DNA of 64,000 bases from Cyanobium sp. NIES-981 (GCA_945901765.1 CAMDLO010000002.1:1-64000); one strand, 5' to 3'; shown: positions 1 through 10,718, numbered from the stretch's first letter. The notes: a model not told the origin generated them from the sequence alone. Translations and numbers: made by a program.

Positions 1-1277
1 ACGGGCTTCGGTTGAATCCGTCGACCGACCCAGGCTGCCAGCACGGCGCTCAGCAGGATGCCGAACAGCCACTGCTGGTCGCCGGCCAGGCGGAGGGCGA
101 ACACGGTCGTCATCAGGGGCAGCTGGGTGGCGCCTGCCAGGCCTGCAGCCATCCCCAGGGCAACTCCCAGTTGGGCGTCCCCACCCAGCAGGGAGAGTGC
201 CCCTCCGCCGAAGACAGCCCCGATGGTGAAGGCCGGGTCGATCAGGCCCCCCGGCACGCCTGCAGCCAGGGCCAGCACCGGGGCCACCAGCCGGCTCACC
301 AGCAACACCAGCCAGTTGAGCAGGCTGCCTGGATCACCAGGCCGGGGCAGTACCCCTTGCGCATGCAGCAGGTGGCGCATCAGCGCCTCTCCATCGCCGC
401 CACTCCATCCGCCGGTGACCAAAGCAAGCCCTGCCAGGCCAGCCCCAAGGGCCAGACCCAGTGTCCATGGTTGGTGCTGGAGTCTGTCCCTCAGCCCCCG
501 CCCGGTTGCCAGCAGGCTGCGGGCGAACAGTCCGCCCAGCCAGCCACCGCCCACACCCAGGGGAATGGCCCAGAGCAGCTGCTGCCATTCCGGGGTGTCG
601 GTGGGCACGATGCCCAGGGGGAAGAGGGGGATACCGGCCAGGTTGCTGACCAGAGCCGCACCCGAGCACACCACCAGCGCAGGCCAGATCAGGGCCGTTG
701 CGATGCTGCCGGTGAGCTCTTCGATCACGAACAGGGTTCCCATCAGCGGGCTGTTGAACCCTCCGGCCAGGCCGGCCCCGGCACCCACCGCAATCAGCAA
801 CTGAGGGTTGATCGGACCGATCAGTCCCGGTGCCCAACGCCGCAGGGCCTGGGCCACGGCGGCGCCCACGTGCACCACCGGACCCTCCCGGCCAAGCGGC
901 ATCAGCGCCAGGCTTGCCGCCGTCCAGAGGCTGAGCCGGGCCACCGTGGGCCGCAGCCCCAGCAGCCGATCCGCCCGGGCCGGCTGCTCGAGGCTGGCCA
1001 TGGTCTGGGGGATTCCCGATCCGGCCCCGCTGGCCAGCCGTCCACCCTGCAGAACCAGCAGCAGGGGCATCACCAGCACCGGTGCCACCGCAAGGGCCAG
1101 GGTGGCGAGGTGCCAGGGATCGCCCGATGGTCCCGGAAGCCTGGCCAGCAGAGCCTCCTGCCAGCCATCGACCAGATTCAGGGGCCAGCAGGCCAGCCCC
1201 ACCAGCAGGCCGAGCAGGACCAGGCGCGTCCCCCTCAGCAGGTCGTCGCTTCGCAGAGGCCAGGGAGAACGGGGCAT
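1..1277 (-). CDS. CLC-family chloride channel/antiporter, runs off the left edge
   Basis: Reverse-strand translation begins MPRSPWPLRSDDLLRG and contains LGREGPVVHVGA, AGAGLAGGFNSPLMGTLFVIEE and GVPGGLIDPAFTIGAVFGG, typical CLC selectivity-filter motifs. 3' end is outside the window. Confidence 0.88.
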   Translation of the reverse strand, partial: MPRSPWPLRSDDLLRGTRLVLLGLLVGLACWPLNLVDGWQEALLARLPGPSGDPWHLATLALAVAPVLVMPLLLVLQGGRLASGAGSGIPQTMASLEQPARADRLLGLRPTVARLSLWTAASLALMPLGREGPVVHVGAAVAQALRRWAPGLIGPINPQLLIAVGAGAGLAGGFNSPLMGTLFVIEELTGSIATALIWPALVVCSGAALVSNLAGIPLFPLGIVPTDTPEWQQLLWAIPLGVGGGWLGGLFARSLLATGRGLRDRLQHQPWTLGLALGAGLAGLALVTGGWSGGDGEALMRHLLHAQGVLPRPGDPGSLLNWLVLLVSRLVAPVLALAAGVPGGLIDPAFTIGAVFGGGALSLLGGDAQLGVALGMAAGLAGATQLPLMTTVFALRLAGDQQWLFGILLSAVLAAWVGRRIQPKP

Positions 1278-3172
1278 CAGGCAGCCATGCCGAGGGCCAT
1301 GGCGGCATCCTGAAGCAATGCACGCAGGTAGGGGTGCTCGGGGGCGCTGTCACTGCAGAGTTCCTCTCCGGCGGCATTCCGCACCACCAACCCCTCTCCC
1401 TGGCGGCGGCACCAGTAGAGGCGCTGGCACCGTTCCAGGACCACCTCCTCACCGGGGTGGGCCCGCAGCCCCACCAGCTCCAGTTGGATCCGCTGCTCGC
1501 CTTGCCAGAACTCCCGCTGCAGCCGGAAGGCCACATCCACCCGGGCCGGGATCTGTTCGGCCTCCCCTGGCCAGCGCCAGCCGATCGCGCGGCGGCGGCT
1601 CCCTTCCTGCTCCAGCTCCAGTTGCAGGTGCCCGCCGCGCAGTCGCTTGCGGCTCACCACCCGGCAGCCGGAACTCCAGTACACAGGCTGCGGCTGGCCG
1701 ATGCCGAAGGGCGCGAGCCGCTGCTGTTGATCCAGAAACGCGGCGCTGATGGCCTGCAGGTTCAGCAGTGCTTCTGGCTCCACCGGTTGTCCATCACCCC
1801 GCCGTGCCAGCCAGGCGCGGGCCTGGTCCTCCAGGCGTTCCTGCAGGGCTGCCAGCAGCTCGGCCCGCACGCTGAAGCCTCCGGCGGCGGGATGGCCGCC
1901 GAAGCGCTCCAGCAGATCGGCGCAGGTGCTCAGGGCCTGATCCACCGCGAACCCCCGCGGCGCCCGCACCGAGGCGCGCAGCCTGCCGCCCCCTTCTCCG
2001 GCCAACAGGGCGCAGGGTCGGCCCAGCCGTTCCACCAGCCGGGCCGCCACGATGCCGATCACCCCGTGGTGCCAGTGGTTCTGTGCCAGCAGCAGGAAGG
2101 CAGGCAACCGCTCCCCATCGGCCTCCAGCAAGGCCAGGGCCTCGGCCTCGATCGCCTCGCACAGCTCCCGTCGCTGCCGATTGAGGGCGTCGCAGCTGCG
2201 GGCCAGCTCCAGCGCTCGGGCTTCGTCGTCGGTGGTGAGCAGCTCCACCACCAGGGCCGGATCCCCCAGCCGACCCACCGCATTGATCCGCGGAGCGATC
2301 TGGAAGCCGATGGTCTGGGCGTCGAGGCTGGAGCCATCCACACCCGCCAGGCGTTGCAGGGCCTGCAGGCCGGCCAGATCGCTGCTCGCCAGCTGGGGCA
2401 GCCCATCCATCAGCCAACGTCGGTTCACCCCCTGCAGGGGGGCCATGTCGGCGATGGTGCCGATGCAGAACAGATCGCGGGCCCTGCCCATGGCGGCCTG
2501 ATCCCCGAACCGCTCCGCCAGGGCCGCCGCCAGCACGTAGGCCAGCCCCACGCCGGCCAGTCCCCGATAGGGCGACTGCTCGGGTGTGCACTGCGGATGA
2601 AGGAGGGCGTGATGGGGCGGCAGCTGCTCCGGCAGGGTGTGGTGGTCGGTGATGATCACCTCCACTGCCAGCTCGGCCGCCCGCACCAGCGCTGCGGTGG
2701 CGGAGACCCCGTTGTCGACGGTCACCAACAGCGCCACGTCGGCGGCGGCCAGTCGTTCCACCATCGCCGGATTGAGGCCATAGCCCTCCTCCAGTCGGCT
2801 GGGGATCGCCGCCTCCGGTCTGGCCCCCAGTCGCCCCAGCACCCCCATCAGCAGGGCGGTGCTGGTCATGCCGTCGGCGTCGTAGTCGCCGCACACCGCC
2901 ACGCGTTCCCCCCGCTGGCAGGCCAGCTCAAGGCGATCGACGGCCTGTTGCAGCTGCGGGAAATGGTTGTGCGCTGCTGGAGCGTCCGGCGGATCCAGCA
3001 GGGCTGCCACCGCGGCGGCCGTGCTGTGGCCGCGGCGCGCCAGCAGGGCCAGCAGGGGCTCGGGCAGCGGCTCCATCGTCGCCGGGTTGAGGCGGCTCAG
3101 GGCTGCGGATGCCCCAAGGGCCCCCAGCGGTGCCGGCAGCTGCCAGCGCTGGGCGTCGAGGGCGGGGAGCAA
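1277..3172 (-). CDS. recJ: single-stranded-DNA-specific exonuclease RecJ (start uncertain: TTG 3172 or ATG 3076)
   Basis: VAVCGDYDADGMTSTALL, ITDHHTLPEQLPPHHALLHPQ and GGHPAAGGFSV (DHH/DHHA1 motifs) within ORF 1277..4051; the upstream ORF extension runs antisense to a HAD gene. Confidence 0.9.
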   Translation of the reverse strand: MLPALDAQRWQLPAPLGALGASAALSRLNPATMEPLPEPLLALLARRGHSTAAAVAALLDPPDAPAAHNHFPQLQQAVDRLELACQRGERVAVCGDYDADGMTSTALLMGVLGRLGARPEAAIPSRLEEGYGLNPAMVERLAAADVALLVTVDNGVSATAALVRAAELAVEVIITDHHTLPEQLPPHHALLHPQCTPEQSPYRGLAGVGLAYVLAAALAERFGDQAAMGRARDLFCIGTIADMAPLQGVNRRWLMDGLPQLASSDLAGLQALQRLAGVDGSSLDAQTIGFQIAPRINAVGRLGDPALVVELLTTDDEARALELARSCDALNRQRRELCEAIEAEALALLEADGERLPAFLLLAQNHWHHGVIGIVAARLVERLGRPCALLAGEGGGRLRASVRAPRGFAVDQALSTCADLLERFGGHPAAGGFSVRAELLAALQERLEDQARAWLARRGDGQPVEPEALLNLQAISAAFLDQQQRLAPFGIGQPQPVYWSSGCRVVSRKRLRGGHLQLELEQEGSRRRAIGWRWPGEAEQIPARVDVAFRLQREFWQGEQRIQLELVGLRAHPGEEVVLERCQRLYWCRRQGEGLVVRNAAGEELCSDSAPEHPYLRALLQDAAMALGMAA

Positions 3173-3256
3173 GGGCGGCCGGCAGAGCGTCCCATTCTGG
3201 AGGGCACGACCCCGGCCCGGCCTAGCCTGAGCCGGATCTGCCGGAGGGCGGTTGTC

Positions 3257-3994
3257 ATGGCCCTGGAAGCTCTGCTCTGGGATGTGGACGGCACCCTGGC
3301 AGAGACCGAGCGCGACGGTCATCGGCGGGCGTTCAACCGCGCCTTTGCCGAAGCTTCCATCCCGATCCACTGGGATGCGGCCACCTATGCCGACTGGCTT
3401 GCGATCAGTGGCGGGGCCGAACGGATTCGGGCGGCGCTGCTGGCCCTGGACGGGGTGGATCCGCCGCCGGAACAGGTCAGCCGGCTGCATCGGCGCAAGC
3501 AGTTGCATTACAGCGAACTGGTGGCCAGTGGCGTTCTGCAGCTGCGTTCCGGGGTGAACAGCCTGCTGGTGCAGGCCCGGGCCGCTGGCCTGCGCCAGGT
3601 GATCGTCACCACCAGCGGCCGCCGGGCCGTCGGCGCCCTGCTGGAGCAGTTGCTGCCTGCCGGCGAGCCTCTGTTTGCCTTCTGGGTGTGTGGTGAGGAT
3701 GTGACCCGCAAGAAACCGCACCCCGAGGCCTACAGCCTCGCCGCCGAACGGCTGGACCTGCCGCCAGCGCGGATGCTGGCCATTGAGGATTCGGTTGCGG
3801 GTCTGGAGGCGGCCCGTGCCGCCGGGGTGCCCTGCCTGATCAGCCGCAGCCACTACGGCGGACTGGAACCCCTGGAGCGGTTCAGCGCCGCCCGCGCCGT
3901 GCTCTCCGGATTTGGGCCTGCTGCCCAGGTGCTGGCCGGACCGGCTTGCCCGGCGGGGCCGGTCACGCTCTCCTATCTGCAGGCGCTGCTGTGA
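3257..3994 (+). CDS. HAD-superfamily phosphatase (CbbY/phosphoglycolate phosphatase-like)
   Basis: MALEALLWDVDGTLAETERDGHRRAFNRAF, KKPHPEAYSLAAERL, AIEDSVAGLEAARAAG. Confidence 0.85.
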   Translation: MALEALLWDVDGTLAETERDGHRRAFNRAFAEASIPIHWDAATYADWLAISGGAERIRAALLALDGVDPPPEQVSRLHRRKQLHYSELVASGVLQLRSGVNSLLVQARAAGLRQVIVTTSGRRAVGALLEQLLPAGEPLFAFWVCGEDVTRKKPHPEAYSLAAERLDLPPARMLAIEDSVAGLEAARAAGVPCLISRSHYGGLEPLERFSAARAVLSGFGPAAQVLAGPACPAGPVTLSYLQALL

Positions 3995-4032
3995 GGGCTT
4001 TGCTGTGAAGACTGTGCTGTGAAGACTGGGCC

Positions 4033-4404
4033 GTGACACCTTCGCCATCATCCCGTTCCCCGGGCGCTCGTCCCCAGAACACCCGCTTCCAGCGGCTCTC
4101 CGCCAGCCTCGGCGAAGGGCTGCTCGGTCAGCTGGGCGGGGGCTGGCGCCATCGCAGCGCGGTGCTGATCGCCCTGCTTGCGGGCTTCTACATCGGCGGC
4201 AATCTCACCTCCTATGTGCTGCCGCTTTTTCCCGGCGGCAGACCCGCCCTGGTGCTGGTGCTGGTGCTGGGTCTGGAGCTGGTGGTGCGGTTGCGCGGCC
4301 GGCTGGTGAGCGGATCGCCCGGCCTGGGCTGGCGCCTCGCCGACAACCTGCGCATCGGCATGGTGTATTCGGTGGTCCTTGAGGCCTACAAGCTGGGCAC
4401 CTGA
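4033..4404 (+). CDS. DUF565 / Ycf20-like membrane protein
   Basis: FYIGGNLTSYVLPL and ...GMVYSVVLEAYKLGT, typical of the cyanobacterial/plastid Ycf20 family. Confidence 0.75.
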   Translation: MTPSPSSRSPGARPQNTRFQRLSASLGEGLLGQLGGGWRHRSAVLIALLAGFYIGGNLTSYVLPLFPGGRPALVLVLVLGLELVVRLRGRLVSGSPGLGWRLADNLRIGMVYSVVLEAYKLGT

Positions 4405-5495
4405 TGGGGGTTGATGCATCGGCCCGGGATCCGCTGCTGGCCCCAGCGCCTTTCCAGGCGGCAAGCCGGTTGCTGCGTCATTGCGGTGTGGCCGATCCCG
4501 CGGCCTGGACCACCACCTGTCGCTCACGCCTGGCTGCTGCGGGGCCTCTGGCCGCCCCGCTCGATCCCGAGCTGCTGCATTGGTTTGCCCTGCCGCTGCT
4601 GGAGCGGCTGCGCTGCCTGGTGGCCGCGGGCCGTCGTCCGGTGCTGGCCCTCAATGCCCCTGTGGGATCCGGCAAGACCAGTCTCTGTCAGGTGGTGGCC
4701 CAGTTGGCAGCTGCATCGCAGCTGCGACTGGCGGTGGCCTCCATCGATGATTTCTACCTGCCCTGGGCAGCGCGATCCGCCGCGATGAGCGGCAATCCCT
4801 TCGGCGTGTCCCGGGTGCCGCCCGGCAGTCACGATCCAGCGCTGCTCTGTGCGGTGCTGGATGACTGGCGTTCGGGAGATGGCCTGCGGCTGCCCCGTTT
4901 CGACAAGACACGGCGCGGTGGCCAAGGGGACCGTTGCGACGCCGGTTGGCAGGAGGCTGATGCGCTGTTGCTGGAGGGGTGGCTGGTGGGCTGTCGCCCG
5001 CTCGGCCCTGCGCTGGCCGGCCTGATGGCTGAGCCGAGCCCCCTGGGGCTCGATCGGGATTCCGGGGGCTCCCCGGCCCTGACCGAGGTGGAAACCGGCT
5101 GTCTGCCGCGATGGGATCGGGCGCTGCAGGCCTATCAACCGGCCTGGGCCCGGCTGGATGAACTCTGGCTGATGCGGCCTCTGGACTGGAGTCTGCCCCG
5201 CCGCTGGCGTTTCCAGGCGGAAGCCCGTCAGCGGCGCATCCGGGGTGCAGCCTTGCCGGCCGAAGCGCTGGATCGCCTGGTGCGAGCCAGCCTCTGCAGC
5301 CTGCCGCCCCAGCTGTATCAGGACCCTCTGGTCGCTTCGCTTCAGCAGCCATTGCCCTCACCGTGGCCACAGCCTTCGGTTCTGCCCTCAACTGCCCTGG
5401 CTCCGGATCAGCAGCCGGATCAGCAGCCCGTTGTGCTGGCCGCGGCCTGGTTGGACGGGCGAAGACGGCTGCAGAGGCTGGCGGTGCGCGAGTGA
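4404..5495 (+). CDS. D-glycerate 3-kinase-like (plant-type GLYK)
   Basis: LNAPVGSGKTSLCQ P-loop, ASIDDFYLPWA, GNPFGVSRVPPGSHD, LPRFDKTRRGGQGDR. Confidence 0.8.
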   Translation: MGVDASARDPLLAPAPFQAASRLLRHCGVADPAAWTTTCRSRLAAAGPLAAPLDPELLHWFALPLLERLRCLVAAGRRPVLALNAPVGSGKTSLCQVVAQLAAASQLRLAVASIDDFYLPWAARSAAMSGNPFGVSRVPPGSHDPALLCAVLDDWRSGDGLRLPRFDKTRRGGQGDRCDAGWQEADALLLEGWLVGCRPLGPALAGLMAEPSPLGLDRDSGGSPALTEVETGCLPRWDRALQAYQPAWARLDELWLMRPLDWSLPRRWRFQAEARQRRIRGAALPAEALDRLVRASLCSLPPQLYQDPLVASLQQPLPSPWPQPSVLPSTALAPDQQPDQQPVVLAAAWLDGRRRLQRLAVRE

Positions 5496-5543
5496 GCCCG
5501 GAACGACGATGGCTTGAACGACTGGCGGTCAGTCACACCTGTT

Positions 5544-5607
5544 CACAGCCATGGTGTGCCACAGCCATGGTTGATCTCAGCCATGGTTGATCACAGCCAT
5601 GGTGAGA
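5544..5607. repeat. tandem repeat, 16-bp unit x 4 (CACAGCCATGGTTGAT-like)
   Basis: cacagccatggtgtgc / cacagccatggttgat / ctcagccatggttgat / cacagccatggtgaga, read directly. Confidence 0.95.
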
Positions 5608-5933
5608 CCACCGGCTGAGCGGGCCTGGCTCGTGCCGAACTTCTGCAGGGCTCCAGGGAGTCAGCCAGAGGCAAGACACTCCGGACGTCAGATCGACGGC
5701 CCTCCCTGCCCCAGCGCTCCCGTTTAAGGCTTTCCTATGGCTTTGCCGTTGATGGCCCTGCCATCACCAGAGCTTCGAGCGCTGGATCTGTCATGAGCAC
5801 TGGAGCTCACATCACCAAAACAGTGTGAGCCACCGAGATCGGATCGGCGGGTCCAGTCACAAGGATGAAGGTCCTACACGCCGTCTAACCCGTGTCGCCA
5901 CGGGAGATCGGCCAACGGGGCCGCCAACCAACT

Positions 5934-6113
5934 TCAGGACTCCTCGGACTCCTCAGATTCGCTGATCGGATACACAAATCCCTGGGCCCGGCCGCTCAGC
6001 ACGGATTTGCCCAGGGACATGGCCCGCTGAGCCGCAGCCCCGGCCTTGGCTTTCCAGTGGGCATGACGCTGATTGCGCTTGCCTTTGGAGGTTTTCTTCT
6101 TGGGAACAGCCAT
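5934..6113 (-). CDS. rpmF: 50S ribosomal protein L32
   Basis: [25 protein letters not shown]... Confidence 0.95.
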   Translation of the reverse strand: MAVPKKKTSKGKRNQRHAHWKAKAGAAAQRAMSLGKSVLSGRAQGFVYPISESEESEES

Positions 6114-6197
6114 CCCCGACTCACAGCCAAACAACAATCTTCTCTGGCCGACTGTCCTTTCGTCAAATCGCTAAGCTCCAGGCAACGACGCAGGCCT

Positions 6198-8087
6198 GTG
6201 AGCACCAGCCCTTCCCCGGCCCCTGCTCCCGTTCCGGCAGGCCGATCCCAGGAGCGTTCAGCGCCCACGCTGGGTGATCTGCTGACGGGCAGGGACATCC
6301 CAGCACCGAGCTACAGCCAGTTGCTGCGGGACATCGGCGCTGGCCGGGTCAAGGAGCTCGAGCTTTCGCCGCAGCAACGGGAGGTGCGCGTCCAGTTCAA
6401 GGACGGACGCACTGCCCGCGTGCCGGTGTTCACCAACGAGCAGCAGGTGCTGCGCCGGGCCGAGAAAGCCGGCGTTCCCCTCAGCGTGCGCGACGACCGC
6501 GCCGAGGCGGCCAGCGCCGCCCTCGTGTCGAACGGGCTGCTGGTGCTGCTGTTGATCGCCGGTCTGGTGCTGCTGCTGCGTCGATCAGCCCAGGTGGCCA
6601 GCCGCACCCTGGGCTTCGGCAGCAGCAAGCCCAGGCTCCAGGCCGAGGGAAGCGTGCCCGTGCGCTTCGAGGATGTGGCCGGGATCGGCGAGGCCAAGGA
6701 GGAGCTCCAGGAGGTGGTCACCTTCCTGCGTTCCCCCGATCAATACACCGCCGTTGGCGCAAGGATTCCCAAGGGGGTGCTGCTGGTGGGGCCGCCAGGC
6801 ACCGGCAAGACCCTGCTGGCCCGTGCCATTGCCGGCGAGGCAGGCGTCCCTTTTTTCTCGATGGCCGCGTCCGAGTTCGTTGAGATGTTCGTGGGCGTCG
6901 GCGCCAGCCGGGTACGGGATCTGTTCCGCCAGGCCAAGGCCAAGGCACCCTGCATCATTTTCATCGACGAGATCGACGCGGTGGGGCGCCAGCGCGGTGC
7001 CGGCATCGGCGGCGGCAACGACGAGCGGGAGCAGACCCTCAACCAGCTGCTCACCGAGATGGATGGATTCGCCGACAACTCTGGGGTGATCCTGCTGGCG
7101 GCCACCAACCGTCCGGACGTGCTGGATGCCGCCTTGATGCGTCCCGGTCGATTCGACAGGCGCATCAGCGTGGATCTGCCCGACCGCCTTGGGCGCGAAG
7201 CGATCCTGGCCGTGCATGCGCGCAGTCGCCCCCTGGCGGACAGTGTCTCCCTCGCTGACTGGGCCTGTCGCACGCCAGGGTTTTCCGGTGCCGATCTGGC
7301 CAATCTGCTTAACGAGGCCGCCATACTCACGGCCCGTCGCCAGCAGAGCAGCATTGATGAATCGACGCTCAACGATGCGCTCGAGCGGATCACCATGGGT
7401 CTGGCTGTGGCGCCGCTGCAGGATTCCGCCAAAAAACGGCTGATCGCGTATCACGAGGTGGGCCATGCCCTGCTCACCACCCTGGTGCCCCACGCAGACC
7501 GGCTGGACAAGGTGACCCTGCTGCCCCGGGCCGGCGGAGTCGGCGGTTTCGCCCGCACCATGCCCGACGAGGAGGTGCTGGATTCGGGCCTGATCAGCAA
7601 GGCCTACCTGCGGGCGCGACTGGTGGTGGCCATGGGTGGCCGGGCCGCGGAACTGGTGGTCTTCGGAGCGGCTGAGGTCACCCAGGGCGCTGCCGGTGAT
7701 CTGCAGCTTGTGGCCAGGATTGCCCGCGAGATGGTGACCCGCTACGGATTTTCCGATCTGGGACCTCAGGCTCTCGATGGGGACGGCAGCGAGGTGTTCC
7801 TCGGCCGCGACTGGCTGCGGGCCCAGCCCCACTACTCGGAGGACACCGGCCGGCGCATCGATGCCCAGGTGCGTCAACTGGCACGTCTGGCCCAAGATGA
7901 GGCCGTGGCCCTTCTGGCGCCGCGCCGGGCGCTGATGGACACACTGGTGGACCTGCTGATCGCCGAGGAGACCCTGGATGGTGAGCGCTTCCGTGGCCTG
8001 GTCAACGCTGATGACCAGGCCGCTCTCGGCTCAACCGGCCAGGTTGCCGCTGAAGCGGATGTCGAGACTGCGCAAGTGGGTGTGTAG
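6198..8087 (+). CDS. ftsH: ATP-dependent zinc metalloprotease FtsH (GTG start)
   Basis: [64 protein letters not shown] zinc motif. Confidence 0.95.
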   Translation: MSTSPSPAPAPVPAGRSQERSAPTLGDLLTGRDIPAPSYSQLLRDIGAGRVKELELSPQQREVRVQFKDGRTARVPVFTNEQQVLRRAEKAGVPLSVRDDRAEAASAALVSNGLLVLLLIAGLVLLLRRSAQVASRTLGFGSSKPRLQAEGSVPVRFEDVAGIGEAKEELQEVVTFLRSPDQYTAVGARIPKGVLLVGPPGTGKTLLARAIAGEAGVPFFSMAASEFVEMFVGVGASRVRDLFRQAKAKAPCIIFIDEIDAVGRQRGAGIGGGNDEREQTLNQLLTEMDGFADNSGVILLAATNRPDVLDAALMRPGRFDRRISVDLPDRLGREAILAVHARSRPLADSVSLADWACRTPGFSGADLANLLNEAAILTARRQQSSIDESTLNDALERITMGLAVAPLQDSAKKRLIAYHEVGHALLTTLVPHADRLDKVTLLPRAGGVGGFARTMPDEEVLDSGLISKAYLRARLVVAMGGRAAELVVFGAAEVTQGAAGDLQLVARIAREMVTRYGFSDLGPQALDGDGSEVFLGRDWLRAQPHYSEDTGRRIDAQVRQLARLAQDEAVALLAPRRALMDTLVDLLIAEETLDGERFRGLVNADDQAALGSTGQVAAEADVETAQVGV

Positions 8088-9011
8088 GCCCGCGTCCTGA
8101 ATCGGCAGCAGCCGGGCGTTACGCCCGCTCTCGTTCACATGGGCGTGCCAGTGGCCGGGAGGCGTCACGAAGGCGCCACCCGGTTCCCAGTCGATCCGTC
8201 GCGGGTTGCTGATCTGACCATCGGCGCCCAGTTCGGTGCCCACCAGGCTGAAGCAGCCAGGATCACAGTCGATGATCAGATCAAGGGCGACCGACTGATG
8301 GCGGTGTGGCGGCTGGATGGCACCGGCCGGCACCACACCGAACATGGCCCAGAGGGTGTGGCTGACGGTGCGGCTGGCGGGCAGGTCGGCGTTGGCGAGC
8401 AGCACGCTGAGGCGATTGCTGCGGGCCGCCGCCGGATCGTCCAGCAGGCTCTGCAGTTCGCTCTCCAGCAGTGCAGCCGGATAGTGGGTCGCTTCAAAAG
8501 CCGCCCGCTCCGGCCGCACGCCCAGATAACGCAACAGGGGGCCGTCGTGCACCCAGTAGAGAACGCTGGTGTGAGTGGCTTCCAGCAGGGGGGTGTCCTC
8601 GCCCCAGGGCAGCACGACCAGATCACCGCTGGCCCAGTTCAGCCTGCGGCCGTTCCAGCTCAGCTGACCGCTGCCTGCCATCACGTAGAACAGCGAGCTG
8701 GTGGCGCTGGTGTCGGCTTTCAATCCCTCGCCGGCCAGCACCCTCAGGAAATGGGCCGCCAGGGCCGGGCTGGTGGCCGGTCCCTCGCAGCCGAGCTGCT
8801 CGCTGAGGTCCAGCGGGATCACCCGCGTCGGTCCGCTGCCATGCAGCGCGGCAGACCAGCTGCGGTAGGGGATCGGCTCGGTGAGGCCGGCCCGCACCGG
8901 ATTGGCGGCCTGTCGGTAGTCGAACAGCTGGGCCTTGTGCTGCCAGGAGCTGTCGGCGGCCTGATCATCCAGGCGGGGGCTGGAGGTGGAGGGGACCGGC
9001 GTCTGGGTCAT
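8031..9011 (-). CDS. bicupin (gentisate dioxygenase-like cupin) protein
   Basis: Two cupin segments: SSLFYVMAGSGQLSWNGRRLNWASGDLVVLPWG and GAIQPPHRHQSVALDLII...FVTPPGHWHAHVNES. Confidence 0.7.
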   Translation of the reverse strand: MTQTPVPSTSSPRLDDQAADSSWQHKAQLFDYRQAANPVRAGLTEPIPYRSWSAALHGSGPTRVIPLDLSEQLGCEGPATSPALAAHFLRVLAGEGLKADTSATSSLFYVMAGSGQLSWNGRRLNWASGDLVVLPWGEDTPLLEATHTSVLYWVHDGPLLRYLGVRPERAAFEATHYPAALLESELQSLLDDPAAARSNRLSVLLANADLPASRTVSHTLWAMFGVVPAGAIQPPHRHQSVALDLIIDCDPGCFSLVGTELGADGQISNPRRIDWEPGGAFVTPPGHWHAHVNESGRNARLLPIQDAGLHTHLRSLDIRFSGNLAG

Positions 9012-9121
9012 GGTGGGGAGCTCCCGCGTTGAGCCTGAACGGATGGGCCAACCCTATTGAGCGGCAGCCTCGCCCTGGAGGTCTGCCTCAGCGGCTACGG
9101 CCTGGCCTGGCAGCCTGGGCC

Positions 9122-9397
9122 TCAGCCCCCGGCCACAGCAGGCACGATCGACACCTCGTCACCGTCACCGAGCACGGTGGTTTCGTTGTCGAGAAAGCGG
9201 ATGTCCTCGCTGTTCACGTAGATGTTGAGGAAGCGCCGCAGCTTGCCGTTCTCATCGCAAAGCCGTGCCCGGATCCCCGGATAGCGCTCCTCGAGGGCAT
9301 CCACCAGAGCGCTGACGCTGCCGGCTTCGATGGCCACGCTGGCGTCGTTGTTGGTGAACTTCTGAAGGGGGGTGGGAATCAGAACCTGAACGGCCAT
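9122..9397 (-). CDS. MoaD/ThiS/CysO-like ubiquitin-fold sulfur carrier
   Basis: 91 aa ending in ...[12 protein letters not shown] (C-terminal Gly-Gly); [29 protein letters not shown] motif; adjacent to thrC. Confidence 0.88.
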   Translation of the reverse strand: MAVQVLIPTPLQKFTNNDASVAIEAGSVSALVDALEERYPGIRARLCDENGKLRRFLNIYVNSEDIRFLDNETTVLGDGDEVSIVPAVAGG

Positions 9398-9452
9398 GGA
9401 ACTCTCAAAAAGGTGAACGGTTGGCTCAGGGCGGGGACGTGCCCTGGGGGCA

Positions 9453-10718
9453 TCAGCCCTGTTGGCTGGCCTGAGCCTGCTGCCAGGCCGCCGTGAAACT
9501 GTCGAGCTGGGCTTCGATCAGGTAGGGCTGGCCAATGGCGGAGGCAACGGCTTCTGTTGTTTTGAGGCCGTTACCGGTGATGTAGGCCACGGTGCGCTCC
9601 TCCGGGTTGATCTTGCCCTGCTCCACGAGCTTCTTGAGCACCGCGATCGTGGTGCCGCCGGCGGTTTCGGTGAACACCCCCTCGGTTTCGGCCAGGAGCT
9701 TGATGCCCTCGATGATCTCGGCATCGCTCACAGCGGCGATCGCGCCGCCGGTGGCTGTGGCGATGTCGATGGCGTAGGGGCCGTCGGCCGGATTGCCGAT
9801 GGCGATCGACTTGGCGATTGTGTTGGGTTTCACCGGTGTGATGAAGTCACGCCCCTCGGCGAAGGCCTGGGCGATCGGGCTGCAGCCTTCGGCCTGAGCG
9901 CCGCTGAAGCGCACGCGCTTCTCATCGACGAGACCGCACTTGATGAATTCGTCGAAACCCTTGCGGATCTTGGTGAACAGGGAGCCGGAGGCCAGCGGCG
10001 CCACGATGTGATCGGGCAGCTCCCAGCCCAGCTGTTCAATCACCTCGTAGCCGAGGGTTTTGGAGCCCTCGGAGTAGTAAGGGCGCAGGTTGATGTTCAC
10101 GAAGCCCCAGCCGTAGGTGTTGGCCACCTCTGAGCACAGCCGGTTCACCTGGTCGTAGTTGCCCTTCACCGCCATCAGGGTGGGGTTGTAGATGAGGGTG
10201 CCGAGCACCTTGCCCAGCTCCAGATCGCTGGGGATGAACACGCAGCACTCCAGCCCGGCATGGGCGGCGATGGCGGCGGTGGAGTTGGCCAGGTTGCCGG
10301 TGGAGGCGCAGCTCACCGTGCTGAAACCGAGTTCCCGGGCCCGGGTGAGGGCCACGCTCACGACGCGGTCCTTGAACGAGAGGGTCGGCATGTTGACGCC
10401 GTCGTTCTTGATGTAGAGGCTCTTGAGGCCCAGGCGCCTGGCCAGGTTGCCCGCCTTGAGCAGGGGGGTGAAGCCGGTGCCCACATCGATCGGGTCCCCT
10501 TCGATCGGCAGAAATTCGCGGTAGCGCCAGATGGAGGCGGGGCCGGCCTCGATCGTGGCTCGGCTGACGCGGCTTTTGATCGCCTCGTAGTCGTAGACCA
10601 CCTCCAGCGGCCCGAAGCACACGTCTTCGCAGACGTGCCGCGCCCCGGAGGCGTAGGGATGGCCGCACTCCTTGCAGCGAAGCCCCGTGAAGGTGGTGCG
10701 CGACAGGGTTGCGGTCAC
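9453..10718 (-). CDS. thrC: threonine synthase
   Basis: [45 protein letters not shown] (PLP lysine region), [18 protein letters not shown]. Confidence 0.93.
   Translation of the reverse strand: MTATLSRTTFTGLRCKECGHPYASGARHVCEDVCFGPLEVVYDYEAIKSRVSRATIEAGPASIWRYREFLPIEGDPIDVGTGFTPLLKAGNLARRLGLKSLYIKNDGVNMPTLSFKDRVVSVALTRARELGFSTVSCASTGNLANSTAAIAAHAGLECCVFIPSDLELGKVLGTLIYNPTLMAVKGNYDQVNRLCSEVANTYGWGFVNINLRPYYSEGSKTLGYEVIEQLGWELPDHIVAPLASGSLFTKIRKGFDEFIKCGLVDEKRVRFSGAQAEGCSPIAQAFAEGRDFITPVKPNTIAKSIAIGNPADGPYAIDIATATGGAIAAVSDAEIIEGIKLLAETEGVFTETAGGTTIAVLKKLVEQGKINPEERTVAYITGNGLKTTEAVASAIGQPYLIEAQLDSFTAAWQQAQASQQG

Noticed and set aside
12-1313. 433-aa plus-strand ORF rich in Gln, Pro, His
   Set aside because: Antisense shadow of the CLC chloride channel, which has clear motifs on the minus strand.
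1082-3256. N-terminal 725 codons of ORF 1082..3994
   Set aside because: Antisense to RecJ; the real HAD gene starts at the internal ATG 3257 (MALEALLWDVDGTLAETE).
5544-5607. CRISPR array candidate
   Set aside because: 16-bp units are directly contiguous with no unique spacers; this is a plain tandem repeat. No CRISPR array or cas gene seen.
5608-5933. Possible ncRNA or lost gene in the relatively AT-richer spacer before rpmF
   Set aside because: No recognisable conserved RNA motif, terminator or supported ORF found by eye; left unannotated.
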